The notes: generated by a model not told the origin, from the sequence alone. 64,000 nucleotides of DNA from Antrihabitans auranticaus (GCF_016481275.1 NZ_JAEMNW010000004.1:434001-498000); one strand, 5' to 3'; numbered from the stretch's first letter, positions 17,346 to 26,863 are shown. Numbers and translations: made by a program.

Positions 17346-18359
17346 TCAACGTACGACTTCTCGTCGTCGTCCGGTTACGGCACCATCGAGCGAATCGATC
17401 ATCTCCGTGACTCCGTGCCGCGGTGAGGCCGCCAATGGCTCTGCTGTGGATGGCGCCCAACCGATTCGCAAGATCATTTGTGGAAAACCCGAGTCGCCCA
17501 AAACTTCTGACACAATTGCGGCGCGCGTATCAGGCAACTCCAGAGGCTCTGTCAAGGGACACGTGGCAAGTCCCAGCGAGGTCGCCGTCAGCAGAACAGC
17601 GCTGGTTGCCTCACCCGCGCGTAACCGCGAGATCGTGTCGTCGGACGGAGTAGCCAGCACGAGCAGTTCTGCCGCATCCTCGCTGGGCTGCACGCCACGC
17701 GGTTGTTGGAGCAGAGGATTCGCGAAGGTACGTGACGGCATCCGACTCGTGCCATCGGGCGCAGAAGTGTTCGTGGCGGGCACCCCATCCAGCGAGCCTC
17801 GGCGCCCGCTCCACACGCGCAGTTCTGTTTGATAGTCGGAATCCTTCGCGTGCTCCGCGGCGGCCGCGGCGACGGCGCGCTCGAGATGCGTGAGTGCCTC
17901 TGCTCGGTAGAGCACGACTCCCTCCTGGGCCGCCCGAGACGCCATCAACGCGATGTGGCCTATCGGTACGGGCCAGGAGCTGTAGTGCCTACGATCGGTT
18001 CGCCGGCGCGGAATCGCACCAGCCATTGCGATGTCCTGCTCGGACGCGACATGGCGATCCAATTCGATAGCAGCGATGTGCTCAGGATCGGCGGGGTTCG
18101 GGAAGCGGTGTGTACGTGCTCTCCATCCCAGGCCTGCCATCGCGACCTTGAAGTGGTTCAGCGCTGTGCCGCAGCTCAGCATCAGATCTCGACCGTCCGG
18201 ATCCGTGTGGTGCAACACGACTTTGGGATCGATGTAGAGATGCACAGTTCGGTCGCCCATTCGCCACCGCCACGGTTGCGAATTGTGGACCGATGGCGCG
18301 CGCAGCGCCAATGCGATTGCTGCTCTGATAGTGCCTTCGTCGGGGAACTCTGCGTCCAT
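17346..18359 (-). CDS. Acg-family FMN-binding nitroreductase-like protein
   Basis: 337 aa, ATG 18359 with GAGAGG 9 nt upstream. RAPSVHNSQPWRW at about 20-32 and RRRTDRRHY mark the Acg/Rv3131 group; ARGLATCPLT-type text appears as SLGLATCPLTEPLELPDT. Upstream of the USP at 16400 in an apparent two-gene operon. No canonical DosR box was found in the 153 bp upstream; a similar element with a 3-bp spacer occurs near 18431-18440. Confidence 0.85.
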   Translation of the reverse strand: MDAEFPDEGTIRAAIALALRAPSVHNSQPWRWRMGDRTVHLYIDPKVVLHHTDPDGRDLMLSCGTALNHFKVAMAGLGWRARTHRFPNPADPEHIAAIELDRHVASEQDIAMAGAIPRRRTDRRHYSSWPVPIGHIALMASRAAQEGVVLYRAEALTHLERAVAAAAAEHAKDSDYQTELRVWSGRRGSLDGVPATNTSAPDGTSRMPSRTFANPLLQQPRGVQPSEDAAELLVLATPSDDTISRLRAGEATSAVLLTATSLGLATCPLTEPLELPDTRAAIVSEVLGDSGFPQMILRIGWAPSTAEPLAASPRHGVTEMIDSLDGAVTGRRREVVR

Positions 18360-18512
18360 TTTGGGTTTGCCTCTCTGTCCGGTGCCTGTGACAACAACCT
18401 TCGCACCAGTCCCAGGGCGAGTGCAGAGGACGAAGGCCCTGATTTCGGGGGACCATATACTACCGTGCTGGCGACGCTAATATTCTCGAAATACCCAGTA
18501 CTGCAACAGTGT

Positions 18513-18746
18513 TCAACACGGCCAGTGCCTACTGCTTTCCCCGGCGTATTCATCATCGGCAGGCTCGGCTGGGGCTCGATCGGCCAGGTCCTCATCCCAG
18601 GGACGGAGCGCAAGTTCGGCGACCTCGCAGGTCACATCGTCGTAGTCCGCCCAGCGTTCGACCTCGGTTTCAGCGTCGGACTCGGACTCGCACAGGGCGC
18701 TGTGCAGCAAATCGTCGCCCTTGAACACACGAACTTCGATTGTCAT
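18513..18746 (-). CDS. Small acidic protein of unknown function
   Basis: 77 aa from ATG 18746 with GAGGAG 5-6 nt upstream, an excellent signal. The frame is open to 19286 but unsupported there. Sequence MTIEVRVFKGDDLLHSALCE followed by an acidic C-terminal half (EVERWADYDD, WDEDLADR). No transmembrane segment and no known family. It sits upstream of the Acg-USP operon on the same strand, with a 153-bp gap. Confidence 0.6.
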   Translation of the reverse strand: MTIEVRVFKGDDLLHSALCESESDAETEVERWADYDDVTCEVAELALRPWDEDLADRAPAEPADDEYAGESSRHWPC

Positions 18747-18923
18747 GTCGCTCCTCGTGATTAGAAGGTTCATCGAATCCGATGCCGGGCGGGCGCGCTG
18801 AGAGCACAAGGACCCGTGGCGCGGTGACGAACGAATCGACTTGTCGGGACGGGCGCCGCTTGGCGCTCGCCGGCATTGCGATAACGATCGAGATGCAGGT
18901 AAACGACAGACTCGGAGCAACTG

Positions 18924-19322
18924 ATGCCCCTTCATCATGAGATCCTGACCACTCCAACCCACAACGGACGCGCAGACGCCAAGCGGTCGTTGTCCGAGAC
19001 GATTGCCGCGATCGTCCGGCCCCACTATCAAACCGGCCGTAAGCGTGTCGACGCTGTCATGGAGATACTCGCGACACAAGCTGGCCAGTCCGAACTGTGG
19101 CGGCGCCACATCGGTTCGGACCGCGTCGAGCCACGCGGTCGTGAGGGTCAGGCAACGCAAGTGATCGATCTGGGCGCGGTGCGGAGGGCCCGAAGGATTG
19201 CGCGTCGCATGTACACAACGGATCGTCGACTTAGCTGCGGCAGCGGTGGCAAAGTCATTGCTTTCGATATGGAACGCGCTTCGCACAACAGTTCTTCGTC
19301 AGGCACGAAAGAGCGGACCTGA
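18924..19322 (+). CDS. Hypothetical basic protein preceding otsB1
   Basis: 132 aa from ATG 18924 with CGGAG 7 nt upstream. Codon use is consistent with a host gene (mostly G/C third positions). The stop TGA (19320-19322) sits one base before the GTG of otsB1, suggesting coupling. It contains LSETIAAIVRPHYQTG and an Arg-rich stretch RRARRIARRMY; no family recognised. The overlapping minus-strand frame lacks comparable signals. Function unknown; existence moderately supported. Confidence 0.42.
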   Translation: MPLHHEILTTPTHNGRADAKRSLSETIAAIVRPHYQTGRKRVDAVMEILATQAGQSELWRRHIGSDRVEPRGREGQATQVIDLGAVRRARRIARRMYTTDRRLSCGSGGKVIAFDMERASHNSSSSGTKERT

Positions 19323-19323
19323 G

Positions 19324-22300
19324 GTGACGTGCAAGCCTGGTCGCAATCTCGGTCCAGTAGTAGATCCGCGGTTCCATGATGTCGTCATCTTCGATATGGA
19401 CGGTGTCGTCACCGATACCGCAACCGTGCATGCGCACGCATGGGCCGAGGTGTTCGACGCATTTATGGGTACGCGCGCGGCTTCCGCGGACGAAGATCAT
19501 GCGCCCTTCACCACCGGAGACTACAAGCGGTATGTCGACGGGAAGGCGCGCAACGCAGGTATCGTCGATTTCCTTGCGTCGCGTGGGATTTCGTTGGTTC
19601 TCGGCAATGCCGAGGACCAGTTGGCGGACGCTACGGTGTGCGGGCTCGGCAACCGAAAGAACGAGCTTTTTCGGCAGCGAATCGCGCATGGGGGCGTTCG
19701 GGTCTTCGCCGGCGTTGTCGCGTTGGTTGCGCACCTCAGGAAAGCAGGAATAAAGACTGCCGTCTTCACTGCAAGCCGCAATGGCGCGATAGTGCTCAGG
19801 GCCGCCGGGCTTGACGAGCTGTTCGACGTAACCGTCGACGGCGTCGATGCACAAGAATGCAATCTGGCCGGCAAACCGGATCCGGCGGTTCTGCTCGAGG
19901 CCGTTGGTCGCACCGGTGCTCAGGTCGCAAGGGCGGTCGTGATCGAAGACTCAGAAGCGGGTGTTGCGGCGGGACGGAACGGCGGATTCGCGCTCGTTAT
20001 CGGCGTCGACTCGGCTGGGGGCTCGAGTCCGCTGCGCGAATGCGGTGCCGACACGGTGGTCGCAGACCTCGCCGAAGTCGTGATTCGGGAAAACCTTGTC
20101 CGCTCCTCGGACCTTCCGCATGCTTTGACCGAAGACGGCGCGCTCGACCCGACTCTGCGCGGATCGCGGCCGGCAGTTTTTCTGGACTATGACGGCACAT
20201 TGTCCGACATTGTGAACGACCCCGATTCCGCAGTGCTGGCCGATGGCTGTGCGGCCGAGCTTTCGAGGCTTGCGCAACTCTGCCCCGTCGCTGTGATCAG
20301 CGGCCGGGATCTGGCCGACATCCGCGCTCGGGTCGCGCTACCTGGAATTTGGTATTCGGGTAGTCACGGATTCGAACTCATCGGTCCCGGCGGTGAGTAC
20401 TACGAGAACGAGGCTGCGCTCGCGGCGATCCCGGATCTCGCGCGGGCGGTCGCGGGCTTGCGTGAAAGCTTGAGCCACTTTCCGGGAGTCCTTCTGGAAC
20501 ACAAACGATTTACGATCGCTGTCCACTATCGCAACGTAGCGGCCGAAACCATCGAAGAAATAGTCGGTGCGGTCGCCGCCGTTGCATCGGCGACGGGACT
20601 TCGGTTGACGACCGGTCGCAAAGTGGTCGAATTGCGGCCCAATGTGGACTGGGGCAAGGGGGACGCCTTGTGCTGGGTTCTGGCGCACATCGTCGGACCG
20701 GATAAAAGGACACCGCTCTACATCGGCGATGACCTCACCGATGAAGACGCTTTCGATGCTGTTGCGCAAGAAGGCGTTGGGGTCGTTGTGCGCAATGCTG
20801 ATACGGGGGACCGCCCTTCCGCTGCGCGTCTGGCTGTGGACAGCACCGGCGAGGTTCGCGAGGTTCTGGCCAAACTCGCCGACCGGCTGGAGCGAGTGGT
20901 CGCGACGTGTCATGCGGACACGTGGACTTTCAGTTACGAAGGTTACGACGCTGAATCCGAAAAGTTGCGCGAGGCTCTGTGTACCACCGGAAATGGGTTG
21001 TTTGCGACCCGCGGGTGTGCGCCAGAAGCGCGGGCAGGGGAGTACCACTATCCGGGCACCTATGCCGCCGGCGTCTACAACCGATTGCTGGACCGCGTAT
21101 CTGGCAAAATCATCGACAACGAGAGCATCGTCAACTTGCCGAACTGGCTCCCAGTGACGTTTCGGACCGAGGGGCCAAGGGGTGCGTGGTTCGACCTCGA
21201 TAGAGCTGAGCTTCTCGACTATTGTCAGCACCTCGATCTGAAACGTGCAGTTTTGCAGCGCCGCTTCAGGTTCCGCGATTCGCTAGGGCAGAACACAGCA
21301 GTCGTGCAGAGACGGTTCGTTTCGATGCAGCACCCGCACGTGTGTGCACTGGAAACCACGGTGGTTCCCGAGGACTGGTCGGGCATGGTCGAGTTTCGTT
21401 CGACAGTGAACGGCGCTGTCCGGAACACCAATGTCGAGCGGTACCGCGAGCTGTCGAGTGACCATCTCCAGCACGTCGAGTCACGGCAGCTTTCCGACGA
21501 CTCCGTGCTGTTCGTAGTAACGACCAATCAATCGCGCATTCCGGTGGCGGTCGCCGCAAGGAACACACTGTGGCGCGGGGCTGAAAGAGTTTGCTCGCCG
21601 TACCGACTCGTGGATGAGAGCACCTCCATCGGCCATGAGATCTCAGTCGACGTCACGTCCGGACAGCCGGTGTCGCTGGAAAAGATCGCGACCGTATTCA
21701 CGGGCCGTGACCGTGCAATTTCCGAGCCAGCCGATGAAGCGGCGCGGATGTTGGGGCGCATCGCTCGGTTCGACGATTTGCTGAGCGGGCACGAACTTGC
21801 CTGGAAACACATATGGGCCCATGCGGATATCCAGTTGGAGGGCCACGACGAGGCTCAGCGGATCGTCCGCCTGCACATACTGCATCTGATGCAAACAGTG
21901 TCGAGACATACGGCGGACGTCGACGCAGGCGTGCCCGCTCGAGGCTTGCACGGCGAGGCATACCGCGGGCATGTCTTCTGGGATGAGTTGTTCGTCCTCC
22001 CAGTACTCAACCTCCGGTTACCGGCGTTGTCGGAATCGTTGTTGCGCTACCGTTTTCGCCGTCTTCCAGAAGCAAGAAGGTTGGCAGCCGAAGCGGGTTA
22101 CAGGGGCGCGATGTTCCCATGGCAGTCGGGTAGTGACGGTCGCGAGGAAAGCCAGCAATTGCACCTCAACCCGCGGTCGGGCAGGTGGGTGCCGGATTCG
22201 AGCCAGCGCGCGCATCACATCGGTGCGGCAATCGCCTACAACGTATGGCAGTTCTATCAGGTCACAGGCGATCTCGACTTCCTCGCGGACGTGGGGGCAG

Positions 22301-23304
22301 AAATGCTTGTGGAAATCGCGCGGTTCTACGCGAGTCTCGCGACATACGACGACAGACTCGACCGCTACGTCATTCGCGGAGTTATCGGCCCGGACGAGTT
22401 CCACTCCGGCTACCCGGGGCGGCCGCTCGATGGGATAGACAACAACGCATACACGAACGTGATGGCGGTTTGGGTGATCGTGCGCGCGCTCGACGCACTG
22501 GACGTCATCCCCAGCGTCACTAAGTGCGAACTGCTGGAAACCCTGGGTGTCGACGCCGACGAGATGACTCGGTGGGAAGCGGTCAGCCGCCAGCTGTACG
22601 TGCCTTTCCACGATGGTGTGATCAGCCAGTTCGAGGGCTACGATCAACTCGCTGAACTGGATTGGGAGAAATATCGCGGTAGGTACGGCGAGATAGGACG
22701 CCTGGACCGTATTCTCGAGGCAGAGGGCGACGACGTCAATCTGTACAAAGTGTCCAAACAGGCCGACGTGAAGATGCTCTTCTACCTCTTGTCGTCGGAC
22801 GAGCTTCGAGAGCTTTTCGATCGACTCGGTTACAAGTTCGACGCCCAAACGATTCCGCGGACCATCGATTATTACATGGCGCGCACGTCGCATGGATCCA
22901 CGCTCAGTGCGGTCGTGCAATCTTGGGTTCTCGCTCGTGCCAACAGATCTCAGGCCATCGAGTTCTTCGACCGTGTGCTCGCATCCGACATCGCCGACGT
23001 GCAGGGCGGCACGACTGCGGAAGGGATTCATTTGGCAGCAATGGCGGGCAGTATCGACCTGTTGCAACGATGCTTTTCAGGCCTCGAGACACGCGGCGAT
23101 CGTTTGGTGCTTTGTCCGAACTGGCCGACAGAACTCGGTGCTCTCGCGTTTCCGATCTACTACCGAGGGCACCGCCTTGTGCTCCGCATAGTCGGCACGG
23201 AGGTCCAGGTGACAGCCACCGAGGGTACCCAGCGGCCGATCGAGATCGAATGCCGTGGCCACGTGGCCGCGTTGCGGCCGGGTGACACCGTGCATCTGAA
23301 ATGA
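19324..23304 (+). CDS. otsB1: OtsB1: HAD phosphomutase / trehalose-6-P phosphatase / GH65 fusion
   Basis: 1326 aa from GTG 19324, almost exactly the length of mycobacterial OtsB1 (Rv2006). Three domains are visible. A beta-phosphoglucomutase-like HAD at about 18-260 (FDMDGVVTDT, nucleophile Asp near 22). A trehalose-6-phosphate phosphatase-like HAD at about 280-520 (FLDYDGTLSD near 285; IGDDLTDEDAF). A GH65 glycosyl-phosphorylase-like domain at about 540-1320 (FPWQSGSDGREE, and GPDEFH near 1022 with the expected catalytic Glu). It should handle trehalose/maltose-type disaccharides and their phosphates in the cytoplasm. It overlaps the Pit phosphate transporter by 4 bp, linking phosphorolysis to phosphate uptake. 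The upstream frame to 19198 is not needed. Confidence 0.92.
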   Translation: MTCKPGRNLGPVVDPRFHDVVIFDMDGVVTDTATVHAHAWAEVFDAFMGTRAASADEDHAPFTTGDYKRYVDGKARNAGIVDFLASRGISLVLGNAEDQLADATVCGLGNRKNELFRQRIAHGGVRVFAGVVALVAHLRKAGIKTAVFTASRNGAIVLRAAGLDELFDVTVDGVDAQECNLAGKPDPAVLLEAVGRTGAQVARAVVIEDSEAGVAAGRNGGFALVIGVDSAGGSSPLRECGADTVVADLAEVVIRENLVRSSDLPHALTEDGALDPTLRGSRPAVFLDYDGTLSDIVNDPDSAVLADGCAAELSRLAQLCPVAVISGRDLADIRARVALPGIWYSGSHGFELIGPGGEYYENEAALAAIPDLARAVAGLRESLSHFPGVLLEHKRFTIAVHYRNVAAETIEEIVGAVAAVASATGLRLTTGRKVVELRPNVDWGKGDALCWVLAHIVGPDKRTPLYIGDDLTDEDAFDAVAQEGVGVVVRNADTGDRPSAARLAVDSTGEVREVLAKLADRLERVVATCHADTWTFSYEGYDAESEKLREALCTTGNGLFATRGCAPEARAGEYHYPGTYAAGVYNRLLDRVSGKIIDNESIVNLPNWLPVTFRTEGPRGAWFDLDRAELLDYCQHLDLKRAVLQRRFRFRDSLGQNTAVVQRRFVSMQHPHVCALETTVVPEDWSGMVEFRSTVNGAVRNTNVERYRELSSDHLQHVESRQLSDDSVLFVVTTNQSRIPVAVAARNTLWRGAERVCSPYRLVDESTSIGHEISVDVTSGQPVSLEKIATVFTGRDRAISEPADEAARMLGRIARFDDLLSGHELAWKHIWAHADIQLEGHDEAQRIVRLHILHLMQTVSRHTADVDAGVPARGLHGEAYRGHVFWDELFVLPVLNLRLPALSESLLRYRFRRLPEARRLAAEAGYRGAMFPWQSGSDGREESQQLHLNPRSGRWVPDSSQRAHHIGAAIAYNVWQFYQVTGDLDFLADVGAEMLVEIARFYASLATYDDRLDRYVIRGVIGPDEFHSGYPGRPLDGIDNNAYTNVMAVWVIVRALDALDVIPSVTKCELLETLGVDADEMTRWEAVSRQLYVPFHDGVISQFEGYDQLAELDWEKYRGRYGEIGRLDRILEAEGDDVNLYKVSKQADVKMLFYLLSSDELRELFDRLGYKFDAQTIPRTIDYYMARTSHGSTLSAVVQSWVLARANRSQAIEFFDRVLASDIADVQGGTTAEGIHLAAMAGSIDLLQRCFSGLETRGDRLVLCPNWPTELGALAFPIYYRGHRLVLRIVGTEVQVTATEGTQRPIEIECRGHVAALRPGDTVHLK

Positions 23305-24314
23305 GTGTCTTCACAGTTCTCGTCATCGTGGTCGGCCTGGCGATGGCCTTCGATATCACCAACGGCTTTCATGATTCGGCGAATGCTGTTGCAGCGCTTG
23401 TCGCGACTCGGGCAGCGACGCCGGCGCAAGCCCTGGCCCTTGCAAGCGCGGGCCACATCTTGGGTCCATTGCTTGCTGGTACCGCGGTTGCGGACACTGT
23501 CGGTGGCGTCGTCCACGTTGCGCCGCACGAGACGGTGACGGCAATCGCGGCTGCACTGACCGCAGCCATTGCATGGAACATGGTCACTTGGAAGTTCGGT
23601 CTGCCGTCCAGTTCCTCGCATGCTCTTGTGGGTGGACTCGTCGGTGCCGCGATCGTTGCCGGTGGGCTTTCAGGTGTCCGGTGGGGCGGTTTCTCGGACG
23701 GTCGGCCGACCGGCGTATTCGGCGTCCTTGCTGGGTTGGCGATTTCGCCCGTGCTCGGAGTCGCGGTAGGTGCGGGAGGGATCTACATCGGACGACGGCT
23801 GTTGCGCAGAGCGCGGCGAGAGATCAACGGCGTCATCCGAAAGGCCGAGTGGGTCACGGCGTCGGCTCTGGCGTTCAGCCATGGTGCAAACGATGCGCAG
23901 AAGACGATGGGTGTTGTGACGCTCCTGCTGGTCGCCGAGGGACAGCTATCCGAATTTGCAGTGCCGTTCTGGGTTCGCTTTGCAGCAGCCGCGTGCCTTA
24001 CGGTTGGCACCGCGCTCGGCGGGTGGCGCATCGTACGAACGGTCGGCAGCGGCGTCTACCGGATGCAGCCCTTGGATGGTCTAGTGAGTCAAGGCGGCTC
24101 CGCTGCAGTCATTTTGGTAGGTGCTGCGGTTGGTGCCCCTGTCAGCACGACGCACGTCGTTGCATCCGGCGTGGTTGGTGTCGGGCTACAGCAACGGGCC
24201 CACCACGTGCACTGGGCCGTTGTCCGCGAAATTGGCGCGGCGTGGATCGTCACCCTACCCATCAGTGCCGCCGTCGCCGTTTTCGTTTACCCCTTATGGA
24301 GTGCAGTGACATGA
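23301..24314 (+). CDS. pit: Pit-family inorganic phosphate transporter
   Basis: 337 aa, multi-pass membrane protein. Both PiT signatures are present: GFHDSANAVAALVATRA near the N-terminus and FSHGANDAQKTMGV in the second half, plus PVSTTHV near the end. Low-affinity, metal-phosphate/proton symport is known for the family. ATG overlaps the OtsB1 stop and its own stop overlaps the PhoU-like gene. A second Pit gene lies at 58871. Confidence 0.92.
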   Translation: MSVFTVLVIVVGLAMAFDITNGFHDSANAVAALVATRAATPAQALALASAGHILGPLLAGTAVADTVGGVVHVAPHETVTAIAAALTAAIAWNMVTWKFGLPSSSSHALVGGLVGAAIVAGGLSGVRWGGFSDGRPTGVFGVLAGLAISPVLGVAVGAGGIYIGRRLLRRARREINGVIRKAEWVTASALAFSHGANDAQKTMGVVTLLLVAEGQLSEFAVPFWVRFAAAACLTVGTALGGWRIVRTVGSGVYRMQPLDGLVSQGGSAAVILVGAAVGAPVSTTHVVASGVVGVGLQQRAHHVHWAVVREIGAAWIVTLPISAAVAVFVYPLWSAVT

Positions 24315-24925
24315 AACTTCCACACGCGTGGTTTCTGCCGGAAACCTATGACATTCTCGGCACACTGATTGAACAGTTGGACATTGTCGAGCAGTCCTTC
24401 AGCATTCTCGCGGCGTGGTGCGCAGGTGCCGATGGCGCCGATCCCATCATTGCAATGCGCGCGTTGATCGTGCAGGAACACGTGCGCCGTCGACGATTGC
24501 ACACGCAGGTTCGATCGAGCTTCAGTACTCCCCTCGGCGCCGAGGACTTGTTCGAACTTGGCGAGCGGCTCGGCGAGATCTGTGAGCGGTCGTACGCAGT
24601 CGTGCGCGAGGCCGAGCTTTCGCACACGGCGACCGATCCGTGTCTGGGGCTGCAGGTGGATGCGATCGAGAGAGCGCTCGTTCCGCTCGGTGCGGCGATA
24701 CACGCCCTGCCGCACGCGCGGGCGGGGAAGTTGGCAGACGAATCGCTCGAACTTTTGACCGCAGCAGAGCACGCCTATCGAACCGCGATTGCCGATCTCG
24801 AAAGTGAAACCGACCTCCGTCGGGAATTGCGCCGCCGGGAGTTGTACCGGCGCGCGGAGCATCTCACCGATGCGGTTCGCGGTGCCGCGCGGCGGACCTG
24901 GTACGCGGTGTACAAGTCTCAGTAG
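24311..24925 (+). CDS. PhoU-like (DUF47) protein
   Basis: 204 aa from ATG 24311 in ATGA overlap with pit; the open frame extends far upstream inside pit but is a shadow there. All-helical, charged, with a repeated pattern ending RRELRRRELYRRAEHLTDAV, typical of DUF47 proteins that accompany Pit transporters and modulate phosphate uptake. Here the transporter-regulator pair is attached to a trehalose-metabolising enzyme. A strong terminator follows. Confidence 0.8.
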   Translation: MKLPHAWFLPETYDILGTLIEQLDIVEQSFSILAAWCAGADGADPIIAMRALIVQEHVRRRRLHTQVRSSFSTPLGAEDLFELGERLGEICERSYAVVREAELSHTATDPCLGLQVDAIERALVPLGAAIHALPHARAGKLADESLELLTAAEHAYRTAIADLESETDLRRELRRRELYRRAEHLTDAVRGAARRTWYAVYKSQ

Positions 24926-24944
24926 GGAGTAGTCGGTGTACGCA

Positions 24945-24980
24945 CGGATAGCCGCACCCGAGTTCGGGTGCGGCTATCCG
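24945..24980. terminator. Strong bidirectional terminator
   Basis: A 17-bp near-perfect stem (CGGATAGCCGCACCCGA / TCGGGTGCGGCTATCCG) sits between the convergent PhoU-like and alcohol dehydrogenase genes. Confidence 0.85.
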
Positions 24981-24991
24981 CATTGGATCGA

Positions 24992-26041
24992 TCAGCTCTG
25001 GGGCGCCGCCAGGACCACTTTGAGTGCGCCGGTCTCGCCAGCCCGCGCGAACACGTCGTAAGCATCCTCGAATTCGTCGAGGCCGAATCGATGGGTCACG
25101 ATAGGAGATGCGTCGACCTGTCCGCTGGCCAACAGTTTGATCAGTGTCGGCGTCGAGTTCGTATCGACAAGACCTGTCGTGATCGTGAGGTTCTTGATCC
25201 AAATTCGCTCGAGGTGCAACGTGGCGGGCGCGCCGTGTACGCCGATGTTGGCCACGTGTCCGCCAGGACGGACCAGATCGACTGCCAATTCGAAGGTTTC
25301 GGGGATTCCGACCGCTTCCATGGTCACGTCGGCGCCGAGGCCGTCGGTGAGGCCCCGCACAATATCCAGCACATTCTCGTTGAGGCTGTTCACGATGATG
25401 TCAGCGCCGGCGCTCTTTGCCGCCGCCAATCGCGACTCCGCGACGTCGATCGCGATGATGTGGCTCGGGCTGTACAGCCGGGCGGTCATGATTGCTGCCA
25501 GGCCGATCGGTCCCGCGCCCACGATGGCCACGACGTCGCCGGGGCGAACCTTGCCGTTGAGTACACCCACCTCGTGACTCGTCGGCAGTATGTCGGCGAG
25601 CATCAGCATTTGCTCGTCCGACAAACCAGGCGGCACAGGATGAGTCGAGTTGTCGGCAAACGGCACACGTACCAATTCCGCCTGAGTGCCGTCGATGAGG
25701 TGACCGAGGATCCAGCCGCCGCCACCGAGGCACTGGCCGTAACTTCCTTCTCGGCAGAAGCGGCACGCGCCGCAGGAAGTAATACACGAAACAAGAACGT
25801 GGTCGCCGACTTTCACATTCTGGACGGCATCGCCGACAGCGGTGACGGTGCCGACGGCTTCGTGGCCGAGAACTCTGCCGGGGGTCACCTCAGGAACATC
25901 GCCTTTGAGAATGTGCAGGTCCGTGCCGCAGATTGTGACAGCGTCGACTCGGATGATCGCGTCTGTCGGGCTTTGAATCCGCGGATCGGGCACTTCTTCC
26001 CAGGCCTTCTTGCCGGGACCGTGAAAGACCAATGCGTGCAT
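24992..26041 (-). CDS. Zinc-dependent alcohol dehydrogenase
   Basis: 349 aa, ATG 26041 with AGAGGA 6 nt upstream. Catalytic zinc ligands in CGTDLH and GHEAVG; a structural zinc site in CGACRFCREGSYGQC with one of the usual four cysteines spaced out; Rossmann motif VGAGPIGLA near 170. It most resembles the secondary-alcohol/threonine dehydrogenase branch (MDR superfamily). The CBS gene 26057-26536 lies 15 bp upstream on the same strand, so the DosR-like box at 26624 may drive both. Confidence 0.9.
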   Translation of the reverse strand: MHALVFHGPGKKAWEEVPDPRIQSPTDAIIRVDAVTICGTDLHILKGDVPEVTPGRVLGHEAVGTVTAVGDAVQNVKVGDHVLVSCITSCGACRFCREGSYGQCLGGGGWILGHLIDGTQAELVRVPFADNSTHPVPPGLSDEQMLMLADILPTSHEVGVLNGKVRPGDVVAIVGAGPIGLAAIMTARLYSPSHIIAIDVAESRLAAAKSAGADIIVNSLNENVLDIVRGLTDGLGADVTMEAVGIPETFELAVDLVRPGGHVANIGVHGAPATLHLERIWIKNLTITTGLVDTNSTPTLIKLLASGQVDASPIVTHRFGLDEFEDAYDVFARAGETGALKVVLAAPQS

Positions 26042-26056
26042 GGGTTTCCTCTGTCT

Positions 26057-26536
26057 CTATTTGGTGTTGGCGCGCGAGCCGGATGGCCGCGCAATGGTGG
26101 CCAGGATGTCGCGCCAGGTGACCATCCCTACGGGTCGACCGTGTTCCACGACCGGAATGGCGCGCAGTTGTGCGCGCAACATCGCTTCTGTGATCTCGGC
26201 CAATGATGCGCTCGGTGTCACCGACACCTGCGGTGACGCGAAATCCATGACTCGCGTGCCACGTTCATCGACAGGACCGCTCTCGTCGGAGCAAGCTCGC
26301 TCCGCCCAGCATTGAGTGAGATATGCCTTGGCGACGGCATCTTCGGTTGCGAGCTTGACCAAGAAGCCGTCGTTATCCACGATCGGCAGTGTCGTAAACC
26401 CGGTGCGAAGCATGGCGTCTGCCGCGTCGGCAACCGACACGTCGATGGCGAGCGCGACTATGGGGCTGGACATCAAGTCGAGCGCATGGGCCGGCTCCGA
26501 GGTCGACGCTTCGCTGAAAAAATCGATGAGTGACAT
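26057..26536 (-). CDS. CBS-domain pair protein
   Basis: 159 aa from ATG 26536 with AGGAG 6-7 nt upstream; the longer frame to 26899 lies in promoter DNA. Two CBS motifs: DLMSSPIVALAIDVSVADAA...FTTLPIVDNDGFLVKLATEDAV and VMDFASPQVSVTPSASLAEI...AIPVVEHGRPVGMVTWRDIL. Probably an adenine-nucleotide sensor. First gene of a CBS-alcohol dehydrogenase unit, with a box 88 bp upstream. Confidence 0.85.
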   Translation of the reverse strand: MSLIDFFSEASTSEPAHALDLMSSPIVALAIDVSVADAADAMLRTGFTTLPIVDNDGFLVKLATEDAVAKAYLTQCWAERACSDESGPVDERGTRVMDFASPQVSVTPSASLAEITEAMLRAQLRAIPVVEHGRPVGMVTWRDILATIARPSGSRANTK

Positions 26537-26623
26537 GTCCGCGCTCCTGCAAAGTTGCTGTGTACCAACAAAATTATTCGCGTACCGCGCAGTCGGTGAT
26601 AGCGACAAAGCGACCGATTGCCG

Positions 26624-26637
26624 GTGTCCAAAGTCCC
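26624..26637. promoter_or_regulatory. DosR-like box for CBS-alcohol dehydrogenase unit
   Basis: GTGTCCAAAGTCCC; on the minus strand it reads GGGACTTTGG followed by a degenerate half. 88 bp upstream of ATG 26536. Confidence 0.5.
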
Positions 26638-26758
26638 TATGGATGCTGCCGTCGCTGCCAGTGTTCAGCTTCGCAAACCGACGCGGCCAGGTGTGCGTGC
26701 CGAACCGGTCATCGAAAGCGGGGACCAATCTCACTCCGGCCCAGAATCGTTCGTAGCA

Positions 26759-26772
26759 GGGACCACATGCCC
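26759..26772. promoter_or_regulatory. DosR-like box for USP
   Basis: GGGACCACATGCCC has the complete GGGAC half and a GCCC end. It is 92 bp upstream of the USP start at 26864. Confidence 0.5.
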
Positions 26773-26863
26773 CGATCCTGGTGACCAACGACAGCCGCCC
26801 GCGCATTGCCGCAAGCAATAGCGTCGAACAGACCCCCAACGAGCACAACGAAGGATGAGAACA

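Larger units (their letters stand above)
26537..26863. other. 327-bp divergent promoter region with two DosR-like boxes
   Basis: It separates the minus-strand CBS gene from the plus-strand USP. One box lies near each gene (26624-26637 and 26759-26772). No coding region was supported inside it. Confidence 0.6.

Noticed and set aside
18429-18441. AGGAC-GAA-GGCCC element upstream of the second Acg gene
   Set aside because: The spacer is 3 bp instead of 4; kept only as a weak possibility in the Acg entry.
23573-24310. Plus-strand frame open from 23573 into the PhoU-like gene
   Set aside because: It overlaps the Pit gene in another frame; the PhoU-like start at 24311 fits an ATGA overlap and family length.
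24968-26206. Plus-strand open frame of 412 codons opposite the alcohol dehydrogenase
   Set aside because: Shadow; the minus-strand dehydrogenase has all zinc and coenzyme motifs.
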